A stretch of DNA of 64,000 nucleotides from Trichobilharzia regenti (Eukaryota; Platyhelminthes; Trematoda; Strigeidida; Schistosomatidae). A program made the position numbers and the translations under genes. Positions 36,701 to 47,900 of this stretch are shown here, piece after piece (position 1 is the first letter of the stretch; each line of letters opens with the position of its first letter). The stretch lies in NCBI GenBank assembly GCA_944472135.2, contig OX235264.1:88174319-88238318 (forward strand). The letters run 5' to 3'. The notes below the pieces were generated by a model. It worked only from the letters and a program-made list of their open reading frames with translations. It was not told the origin of the DNA and did no database searches.

Positions 36701-38943
36701 TTCCATCGCCATGTGAATCTCTTTCTAAATAATCAGGAATTCCATCACCATTTCTATCTAATTTAGACTTACCGTAATGTTTCCCGTGAACGCATCCGTC
36801 CAAGTAATCGGGTATTCCATCTCCATCTTCATCTTCTAAATAATCTGGTATACCGTCTCCATCTTCATCTTCCATGTAATCCGGAATACCGTCGCCATCT
36901 GAATCGCCCTCCATACTATCTGGAATGCCGTCACCGTCTTCGTCTTCCAAGTAATTTGGTATTCCGTCACCATCGTCATCTTCCAGGTGGTCAGGTATTC
37001 CGTCACCATCTGAGTCTAGCGATTCGTCATCATTTTTATGCAAATAATCTTTGATAGAGCCTGACTTAACATGTTTCTTGCCTGGTTGATTATTTGGTTG
37101 GTTCATGTTAGACTTCCGGCATGAATGAGCATCACAGGAATCCTTTTTGGACTTATCATTGTCGTTTGTCTAGGTGAACAGAAAAAGATGAAGGAATAGC
37201 ACTACCTTATATTTCAATTTCGTAATTAAGGTAGATGCTTAATCACTTTATAGAAATAACTGGGGAAAATCGCTAAACTATGAAGATGACTTTATTCAGT
37301 GGGCTGTATGCCTGTAGGTGATATGTTCAAGTATTTTTATATCTTTTAATATTCTCAGCGTAAATAATGCAATATCATTTTCCAGTTATCAGCCTTTCCT
37401 ATTGTACTGATTGTGTATGATATAATTAGTAGTTCGCTGCTGTTAATCGTGACAAATAACTGGTGTGAAAGTCTACTAACCAAATGCCAGCCTAAGTCTG
37501 CTAACTATGGCTAACAATTATACTGTCAAATCACTTGTTATGTGCTGTTATGTAAACACCCAGCACTTAGGCAAACTACGTATATTTGTTTTTCTATTCC
37601 TTCTAGTGCATATAATGATTCAGAATAACAATTTAACGCTACTAATTGTCCAATATGTTTGTGTTATCCTTTGAAGTATGATTATCCTCTTTATTTGTAT
37701 TGTAGTAAAATAATTTCAATATTCACTGTTGTGACCTGATTGTGTAGCATGTAGACCCAGTGGAAACTGTTTGAGAAATCTTTATCAGAATAAATGAACA
37801 TCACAGAGTCTATATTTGACTATTTGAAACCCTATGGAACTAGAAAAAGTTGAGAAATACTCGGCCAAACAATCTGGTCAGAAGATTTTATTTTGGATGA
37901 TGGTGATAGAATCCACGGTGCACAAAGACCGAGTATTTTGGTCCAAAATAATCAGTCAAATGAAAATGCAAACTAACCTAGAAAACAAAAAAGTCACAAG
38001 ATTGATTTCAGTAGCCTTGAAATCATTCAGAAGAAAAATTTCACAAATGACTTTTTTTATCAGATGCATCTCACATTAAACGGAATTCATATTGTTTAGA
38101 CAAGTTAGATTCGATTTTGATTCGGTTCAAAGCCATTCAGAAATGTTATTAGTAGATATATCCTTGATACTGGCCACATCATCGATTCCATCAGAACTTT
38201 CCAGATGGTAAATAGGCAGAGTAGTGGTAGATTGCTACGATAAGCAGAAAACATCCACGATTGAAGCGTAATTTATGAGTGTAGATAGATTTTCCAGTTC
38301 ACCTTGCATACCCTCGGTCATTTTTTGTTTCCATTTTCTACCTTTTGTTCTGTCCTCTGAATGTATCTTTGACCTCTGTTTCCTTTTCTACCACTTTCGA
38401 CTATCTATTTTACTTATTACATAGCAGTCTTGTTTCTTAATCTGTCCTTCACTGTTCTGCCATTATTTCACACACACATCTTCATCGTATCATGTTTACC
38501 TCGGTGTAAGTTGTATTATGACTTATCATCCTCATAATGCAGGTGCTGGTTTTTAGGGACTTGATTTGATTGGTTACAGGACTTCATCATGAGCTGACAG
38601 CAGTTAGAGAACCGTTGGAAAACATGGGAGTACTGGAGTGGACTGTTTCGTCCAGGGTTAGAACCATGGTGAGTGGGTACTGATGAAGAGTCCCGAACTC
38701 GGACGAAATAGCTGACGAGTACTTCCGCGTTTTCTAGTGGTTCTCTAACTGATGTCAGCTCATGATGAAATCTTCTCAATCAAATGAACTTTTGCCTGAA
38801 ATGAGTAATCAGGTTGTCAACTCTGTCATCTTGTCTTTCTAGTCCTTCTCCAGGCATGAATAGACATCAAAACAAAATAAACAGAATTTCATGAACTGTG
38901 ACGAAAATTTGACCTCAGACTTATTATCAGTCTAAGCGAACAG

Positions 38944-38980
<37 letters not shown>

Positions 38981-41900
38981 AAACATTCATTACTATCGAC
39001 TGCCAAGCATTTTCGATCCTTGTACCTACGATTAAAGGACGATATTCTGTGGACTCTACTTCAAACTGTGTCTACAAGTTCACCTGCAGTTGCGGTGACA
39101 TCTGTATAGGTAGAACCAACAGAATGTTCCAAAATGATTATTAAAACATAGAAAATCCCAATGCAGTTAGTCTGAATAGAAATCCATCATCTTCATCCAT
39201 TCCAAATGTCAGGCCACAAAATCAATATTAATGACTGTTTCAAAATTATTTCACATAACTCTAATTCAAGGTTGTTGAAGGTGATGGAAGTACTTTTGGG
39301 GATTGATAACATACATCCTAAACTATGTGTACAAAAAAACAATAGACTTCAACCTTCATCTGCCATGAACTGACTACTTGACCTATTTAAATATGATTGA
39401 TCATTAGTGTGTACTTTTGTTTTATACAACTGTGTAGGTGTCATGCCTTTTATCCTATTTTGTTATTGTGAAACATGTTAGTTGTAAAGCGGTTGTAAAG
39501 AGATTACAACGATATCATCTCGCGAAATTTGTCTTCTAGATGCTTAATTCATTTGTTGTTGTTATAATGTACAACCTGCTTTAAAGTAAAACTCCCAAAA
39601 CATTAACCTCAATATTATTCTAACCTTTTTCTTTTTAACTTTTAGTTTATCAGGTGTTATCGTTTGTACACCTTCATTTTGTTTCATTTTTATCGCTTTT
39701 GTTCTACGTTGTCCGGTTGATTCATCAGCTGCTGCTCCGGGTAGTAAAAAACTCCCAAATATTGATGTTTTAAGATTAGGTTCAGCCAAGTTAACACTCA
39801 TACCACCATCATCATCTTCTTCTATTCTACCATCACTAATATCATCAATACTTGGAATGTCAAATAAAATATCTTTATTCAATGCATATAGTGAATCAAC
39901 GGTTTCAGTTGGTACATAATTTGCCAATTTACGATTTTGTCGTTTATTAGCTGATTTTACACCATGTTCACCTGCTGAAGCTGTTGGTGTTGATTGTTTC
40001 AAAGTGGATGGATTACTTTTTCCTCCTTGTGTTGGTGATTTTTTCCCACCTCCAATGCCACCAGTTGCAGGTTTATTATTTGTTGAGTGTTTGGATGCTG
40101 GTGTTCCACTTGAAGGTGTGTGTGAATGATCATTTTTTATGGTTGGATTTGTCGGAACAGTTTTTGTATTGGTAGACTTAGCCTTTATTTTTTTTCCATC
40201 ATTGTTATCTTTAGGACTGTCAGGATTATCCCCATATGCATTACTGAAGGTAACAGAAGGTACAGCTTGAATTGTATTCTTTGGCACCGGTTCACCTAGT
40301 TTAGCACGAATACGTATCAATTTACGTTTAGCTTCATTCACCATGTAAGCCATGTGCTGTTCTTCTTGAGTTGGTTCACGAATTCTTAACACTTTCTTTA
40401 TTAGACCAGACGGTGATCTCACCAGTTTATAGTGTAGACCTCCATCACGTCGACAATCTGGTATACCGTCACCGTTTGCATCCGGATCTAAGGGATCCGG
40501 AATACCTAAGATAGGGAAATGAAGAAAACGAATGAAGATATTAAATGAGTTCATCTACAGTTATTTATGGATTTATACGAACTTGATGCTTTTTCATCCT
40601 CTGATTGTGTATACCATGGAGTAGAAAACAGATTCCCACTTAAAAATATTTCAGAAGGAAAGAATTTCTACACTTTTTTTTGATAGGCATAATAGAGGCT
40701 TAAATTTTGGTCACATAGTACAAAAGAATACCTTATCCTTAGGTAGCTATGACTAAATGTATCCTAGTCGACTGGACGTTTGATTAAAATGTCCTAAAGT
40801 TCACAAGTCATTCTCTTTAAGATTGATTACGAGTACATTAGTGATCAACTTGCTTATGGATTTCCAGAAGCATTAAATACTGTCATTAGTTGTTGTGTAA
40901 GCCGACTTACCTATGAAGACTTATTCTCAAAGGTAACAGTAGTCAGTTGTGTTATGATGTAAAGAAAACTGAAAATACCTGCATAGCCTAAAGTCGCGTA
41001 TCTGTTTGGATGAAATAAGTGTTCTGCAGACTGACTTATATTAAACTGTGCCACGAAAAGCTACAGTATCGAATTGTTGAGCTTAATAAGCACAATGTAC
41101 ACATGTTCTATAGATTTCGATCAATACAACTAAGAATAGACATTTCCAAGAATTAGATTGCACGGATTCCATTTGTTTCAGGGTGACTCTAAAGAATAGC
41201 GACCCAAACCGAAACGACCTTTTAACGCAAAAATGACCTTGACAGGGACAACTTCGGCCAATGAAAAGGCTCAAAAAGAAAGGCGCATAATTGTAAAAAA
41301 CGATTTATATAGAAGTAATGCAATCATAATAAACAGTTACAAAGAATGGCGTTCGCGTATATGTTGCAAAAAAACCTCCCAGTGGCGAAGTTTAAGAATA
41401 GGGTCCCAAGCGATGCGAACGCACAATGACCTTGAGTCGACCAATCAGAAAATAGGACGATTTTTGCAAAAAATTTTACGTATATTTACACAAAAATGCA
41501 TGAAAAAAAGATTAAACGGATTATATTTCTCTGATATGACTTAAAAATACTTTCCAGTTGCGATGAAGAGTAACAGTTGCTAATTTGGACTAGTTTCTGT
41601 AGATGTATTCACCAAAGAGACTGAAGGTGTGTTGTTTTGAGAATGGTTCATCTCTCTTCTATTGCTGTGTAGTCCTCTCCTAAGCCCTCGCTTTAGTTAC
41701 TATGGTTCCAGTAAGAGCGTTGGCGACTACATACAAGGGAAATAAGGATAACAAAAGAACTTGAAATAAACGAAAAATCTATTCCTAATCGCTACCCTAA
41801 CCCTAACCGTAACCCTAACCCTAACCCTAACCCTAACCCTAACCCTAACCTAACCCTAACCCTAACCCTAACCCTAACCCTAACCCTAACCCTAACCCTA

Positions 41901-44900
41901 ACCCTAACCTAACCCTAACCCTAAACCCTAAACCTAACCCTAACCACAATACTCGCCTTAACCCCTATCCTAACCCCAACGAGATGTTAACACATTGTCC
42001 AAACAGTAATAAAAGTGTTATCTGGGTGAAACTTGCTCCTTATTTGATGAATAGGGTTGATATTTCAGCTATGATAATGACAGGAACCGTTAGCCAATGA
42101 CTAGCATGCGTTCAAGGTCATTTGAGCGTTGAAGGTTTTGGGACCCTATTCTTAAACTTCGCCCTCCCAGTTTCTCATGGGAGTCTTCACAGTCATATGA
42201 AACCAGTTTCGGTACATAAATTCATCCAGGTAACTGTGAATCATGGGATTTCTCGATCCATTAACCGCTCTTATACGTCTTTCTAGACGACTCCAAAATC
42301 TTTCACTGGAACTGGTGTGGGTTCCATCCAAAGGATTGCGGAAACCGTCCGTATGATTAACAACATGATGAATGTACCCATGATTCGATAATTGACGGTA
42401 TCCGCTCCATTCATCCGTATGAATGGTCGTCCCCGGCAACACCAAACGCTTATTAATAGGCACTAATACTGCTGCACTGCGATTGGGAATCGCTTCCATA
42501 TACCCTTTGCGCAGTGTCGTGTCGTAGATACCCAGTATGCACTGCTGGTTTGCTTGTAATCTCCCGCGGTTGTATTTCCTTTTTATAAGTACAGTCTCAT
42601 GAATATGGACTATGCTGCCAACTCCCCCGAGAACTTGAGTCAGGGTGTTCATTTTCCAGGAGGAAACATCTCTGCAGTAGTTGTACCATTGCACTGCTGA
42701 CACCTCTGAATTTTCTGTTTCATAAGCTGTAGCTGTGACTGCTCTTTTCAGGACCCAGAAGTTACAGATCATTAAAATTTTCGCCAAAGGTAGTTTAGAC
42801 CTTGAGAGAAAAGTTCCTAAGGGATCTGTAAACTAAAAAACAACGACAAACCATCTCGAACCGATTTCCTCCTTCGTCACTCAATACATCTGTATACAAA
42901 GCCATCAATGGCCTCTGCTTATATTTGTATATGCATACCTCCTCCGCACTGGCAAATTTTCGACAAAGCTATGAGTCCGTTATCCAAACAGTAATCGAAA
43001 ACATCCATGATTACTTCCGAAAATGATACAGTCAGCTGATTCCTTGTTCAAGGTCACTTTTTGGTTCAAAGGTCGTTTCGGTTTGGGCCGCTATTCTTTA
43101 GAGTCACCTGTTTCAGGTTAGAACACGGATTGATATCAGTTTCATCTTAGTTTGTGGCTCATAGACGGTTCGCGCCTACTGGGTTTCGAACCCAAAACCT
43201 TCCAGTTACAAGGCGAGCTCGTACACTATTTAGCCACTGGGACCCGATTCAATGGCTCATAAATTCTAACTTTTAACAATTCGTGATTTTAGAGCCACCA
43301 TCCAGTGGATGCGTACAGCCGATGAGTCTCAAACTAGAACGAAAAATCTGCCCAGTGCATCTTGGTTTCCAATGGTTCTCTAAGTGATGTCAATCTGCGG
43401 TTCAACCTGAAATTAAGAATAGATAGTTAAATTAGTAATAGCTTCACAGAAAATCTTGTTTCCGCCAGTGATTCCTGACAGACCGAAGCTTCTTAGAAGA
43501 AAAATGGTTTCACCTATTTCAAGAAAGGAATTTCTATCTGTGAAGATATTGCTACAGTTCTTAAGACAAATAAGTGAAAGACTACTATTTATAGTGATTT
43601 GGTGAGCAAGTTAAACTGTGATTATATGCTATACATTGATGAAAGGAGTTGTGAGATTTTCACGCTTACTCGTGTAAAAAGCTTGAGTTATTTCAACACT
43701 GTTCTTATGAAAGATGTCAATAAGGATTCTATATGTATTCACATATTTCTTTGTAATGAGTTTATCACTATTTAACACCTTAATTTTTACATCACACATA
43801 GTTACTAGTGTCAAATCAAAATATCCACTACACTCCTACAGGAGGTTGATCGTGAGCCCGAATAGCTCAGTGGTAACGTCTCTGATTGCAGCATTGGCTG
43901 ACGTGGGTTCGAATCTCAGAAGGGACATGAGTTCCTTCAAGGTTGCAGATACGCCTTGCCGACTAGTGACTGCCAACTAGCACGAAACCTAAGTATAAAA
44001 TTTGGGCACTGTGGTATAACTCCATTAGGGATAAGATTTTATTTTGATAAATCACATAGTGTTGTAGAGTTATATTAACTGATGACGTTTCGAGCACAAA
44101 CTGTTGCTCATAATCATATCACTTGATTGATCAAAATAAAATCTTATCCATAATGGAACTAAGTCCAAGGCTTCCAACCGATTGCCTCCAACCATCTAAT
44201 ATCATCAAACCTTAATTTTCAGGGAGGTTTGAATTGCTTCATTTGGTCATTTATCTTCCAATACAGGAATCCATTTGGTTCAACACAGTTTTGGGAAACA
44301 ACTAACTTTCATTTGGGGTCATAGGTGCATACTATTAAAAACTCACAGACCAGGATGAAACGTATATTCAGTACTGTTTTATTTTTCAGTGATTTTATGG
44401 CGTATGCTACTGATAAGATTTATCATTAGTATATAAAGAGACGTTCATCGACATAAAAGTATCCAATAGTGAAGTGATAGATTTGACTTCAAAGGCAGTG
44501 AATGATTCCGCGTTGTAGAGAAACATGGGAGACATGAAAAGAAGACAAAGAAACACAATAGGAAGGGTAGAAGTAACAGGCACAGCACGGAAGCTCTGTG
44601 CAAATGGCGATTTGGAGACGAGGTGTACATAATTTCGTTGTATAGAGATGTCTAATTCCAAATAAACATTCCTTCATCAAATCTCTTATCTTCAACCGTT
44701 ACAATTTGAAGCCAGACACTAACTACATATGCCTATTATGAAATTTTGGCAAATTTGTCATTCGGCTGTCAGTTAATTCTTGAACTATCAAAATATCCAT
44801 TAAAAAAGTGTTTAAGTGTTGGTTTGTAGGGATTTGATTGGTTTCAGGATTTCGTCATGAGCTGACATTAGTTAGAGAACCATTGGAAAACCTGGGAGTA

Positions 44901-47900
44901 CTGGACAGCTGTTTCGTCCTAGTTTGGGACTCTTCGGCAGTACGCACCCGCCGGGATTCGAACCCAGGACGTTCCGGTTACAAGGCGAGCTCACTGGAGG
45001 TGCTCACTGGCGACTGGCCCTAATCAGGTAGGTAGTTACCTGGGTTCCAGTGGGAAGTCGTGACCAGTAGGGTGAAGCAGTTTGGGTGTGAGGACAAATA
45101 CTCGCCGAAGACATTGGCTAGCGGTCGCGCTATATCGTGAATTGGCAGAAGCTAGAATTCAAGGACCATTGGATCGGGTCCGAGTGGCTTAATGGTATAC
45201 GAGCTCGCCTTGTAACCGGAAGGTCCTGGGTTCGAATCCCGGCGGGTGCCTACTGGTGAAGAGTCCCAAACTAGGACGAAACAGCTGTCCAGTACTCCCA
45301 GGTTTTCCAATGGTTCTCTAACTAATGTCAGCTCATGATGAAAGCCTGAAAAAAGTGTTTAGCTCATTTATATCCTTTGAAGTGTACATCTTGAAGGCAA
45401 GGAGACATTTACTATCTATCTATACTGTAACAGAGTATTAATATTGAATATGCAAATTTCTAGGTGAACTTGTTAACCAGTAAAATGTTCACTAATCCAA
45501 ATATTAATTGACTTAAATTTAAGCCAATCTCAGAAACTAGCGATAAAAATTTTTTTTGTTAACTTTACCATCATTGTCATCATCGTCATCTACATGATTC
45601 AATAAACCATCCATATCTGAATCTTGTGTTCTATCAATTTTTCCATCATTATCTAAATCATTGTCAATATGATCAGGAATTCCATCACAATCTTTATCAT
45701 TTGGATCACCTAGATCAACATTCAACAAGTTCGCTTCATTTCTGGCAATATGAGCTGAAATGAGAAAAGAAGAAAACGCACTAGAATTAAAAAAACTTGT
45801 TTCATCAATAAGAGGTTTAATTTCTAGAATAGGCTACATTGAGGTTAACACAAGAAAAAACTATGCACATTAAATCTAATCTCACAAACAACAGACACAT
45901 AGAATAACACGTGAAACCTAATACAAACAAACCAACAAACAAGCAAAAACTAATTATGCTTTAGACAAAGTCGGGGTCCATATGTCACGTGATACAATTG
46001 ATAAGTCCTTAGGGTTAATTAAAATCAACCGACCTCGTTTATGATCAGAAGTTAAGTGATACGGTCCTGTAGACTATTCAAGACTGTATTCAATCGACAG
46101 AAAGTTATAAACCAGTTGACCATCCAGTTGACAGCTTACATTTGTCAAGTGGCTCTACACAGAACCACTTTTAGCCTAAATGATTCATTTTCATTTCTCA
46201 GAGTAAACACTGACTTCATCAATGTTGCTAATGTGCATTGCTAATAAGTGTCAACAAGCAGGTAACCTAGCCAAAGAGTTTCCTGTAGACTGGCTCTTGA
46301 CATTGCTGAATTTTATCGTAAAGGACTTTAGAATAGTAGTACTGAATATCTGCATCAACCGGGAATAAGAATTGATGAATTCATTTCTAATTACTGTTGT
46401 CAGTGTATCATGAACCTTAATCATTGATAAATATTTCTCAGAATTATAGTTTAACTTATTAGTTACCTTAGAGCAGTTAAGCCAACATAATATAGTTGAT
46501 TTATCACAACTTAAATGGACTAAAGGCTGCTTATGAATATACAACCTAAGTAACTTTCCCCAAAAAAAAAATCTAGTTTAGAAGGTGACTTTTAGCTATG
46601 CTATTCACTACAATGATCCTTTTCCTAATTCTATCGCCTTTCCTTGTTATGAAGATTTTTATTTATGAGAAGTTCAGAATAGCATATTCAGCTAATTCAC
46701 CCTCCATTTTGTTTATTTAGGTATTTAGTATATCTCCAAATTAACGTTCTAGTCGGAATTCTGTAACAATAACCTGCTTTTTTAATTTTGACATTTAAAT
46801 CCTTTTAAGTTGATTGTATCAAAAATGAATCACTGATTCAGTCATTATTCATGCTAAATATAAGATTGTTAATCGAACAGTGAGTAAAATTCCAATCCTA
46901 TCAATAGTTAGAAATAGAGTGAAGGTTTATTCCCCAGAAAAATTGGATATCTCTTGGAAATATTTTCCTGAATATAATGTAAAGTATAGGTAGTCTTCAT
47001 ATGTCACCGAATAATATTTGAGTTGTAACAACTACACTTCTGGTGAGTCTATTCATACTTAAATCAATAACAGCAGTTGACGGAAGAAAATGTGTGAATT
47101 TGACATTCTTCCAACTTGGATTTTCACCACCAAAGGAACTTATGTCACTTTATAAGAGTATCTTCAAAGTTGAAACAGACGAAATCGACTCACTCTTAGC
47201 GCAAGTAATAACAGTCAAATTGATGATAAAATTGGCAGTTTCGAAAACCAAAAAGAAGAAAAGGCACGATAAAAAATAAGGACAACGGTCGGATAAACCG
47301 CATTCCTAATTACAAAAAAATCTACAGAAGGTATTAAAAGTAATACTAATACATTATCCAACTGACTAATAATTATTGATACAAGTGATCACAAAGAATA
47401 TATATCAGTTTTATTTTCCCGTGAAGGTCAGTGAAGACGATGTTTTGATCAATGCTGAAATGTCTTCTGGCAAAAACTCTGACACTACGGAATTCTACCA
47501 TAGTTTTCGTTAAGGACCAAACTGTCTTTATCACTAATTGATACGATCGGTCTTACATACTTTATTTGATTTTACGCGTTACAAGTTCACTGAAGTAATC
47601 AGCTATAGAAGCTTAAAATATTCATTTTTCTAGGTTAAACCATTCCAGAATAACTGAAGATGAATGGTTTAATGAAATAAAGTTTCAATGTTCAGATCAC
47701 CCAACACTTTCGGCTGGTATAAGCCTTTCATGACAGTCTGTTTCGTGAAACTACAAGAGGACTCATTGAGTGAGCTGAAATACTTACCACTTTCAGTAGT
47801 TCTTAATATATAGTCGTTTTAAAAGCCTTCTTGGAAAAATTCTTATGTCTTCTTGATAATTCACTACCCTTCAGGCTTGTTATTTACAACCTATCTAGAA

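Larger units (their letters stand above)
41337..42787 (-). pseudogene. Merlin transposase (IS1016/IS1595-type DDE), split by a nested element
   Basis: The frame starts near 42787 and runs to 42164, reading [31 protein letters not shown], the NRGR block, [35 protein letters not shown] and [15 protein letters not shown]. This is the Merlin/ISXO2-like catalytic domain. The second acidic residue (TDEW) and the third (SERFW) are present. The first is HIHE where VEIDE is usual, so the first catalytic Asp is His. The nested element enters after RNWE. If it is removed with one 8-bp copy, the frame continues [12 protein letters not shown] to a stop at 41337. It is inactive on both counts. Upstream exons were not sought successfully. 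Confidence 0.85.
41182..43108 (-). mobile_element. Merlin DNA transposon with perfect 8-bp target duplication
   Basis: The left end GGTGACTCTAAAGAATAGCG (41182) and the right end, its reverse complement (43108), form terminal inverted repeats of about 40 bp. They are identical in the outer 20 bp, with one change soon after. The flanking 8 bp TGTTTCAG occurs at 41174-41181 and 43109-43116. Merlin elements make 8-9 bp duplications and were first described in schistosomes. The transposase gene is on the minus strand. A second element is nested at 41384-42163. Confidence 0.9.

Noticed and set aside
34280..36766. 828-residue His/Pro/Leu-rich open frame on the plus strand
   Set aside because: It is the antisense of the 189-bp coding array. 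Because the unit length is a multiple of three, any frame without a stop in one unit stays open across all units. The minus frame has matching exons and splice sites; this one does not.
41793..41945. A chromosome end or telomere fusion point
   Set aside because: The telomere repeats are internal to a transposable element with perfect ends and duplication, so no fusion or chromosome end is needed.
43853..43925. A functional tRNA gene
   Set aside because: A and B boxes are present but the acceptor and anticodon stems do not pair properly, and a SINE-like body follows.
47043..47279. 78-residue frame ending in a Lys-rich tail
   Set aside because: No recognisable motif, AT-rich context, and not in phase with or spliced to the surrounding gene.
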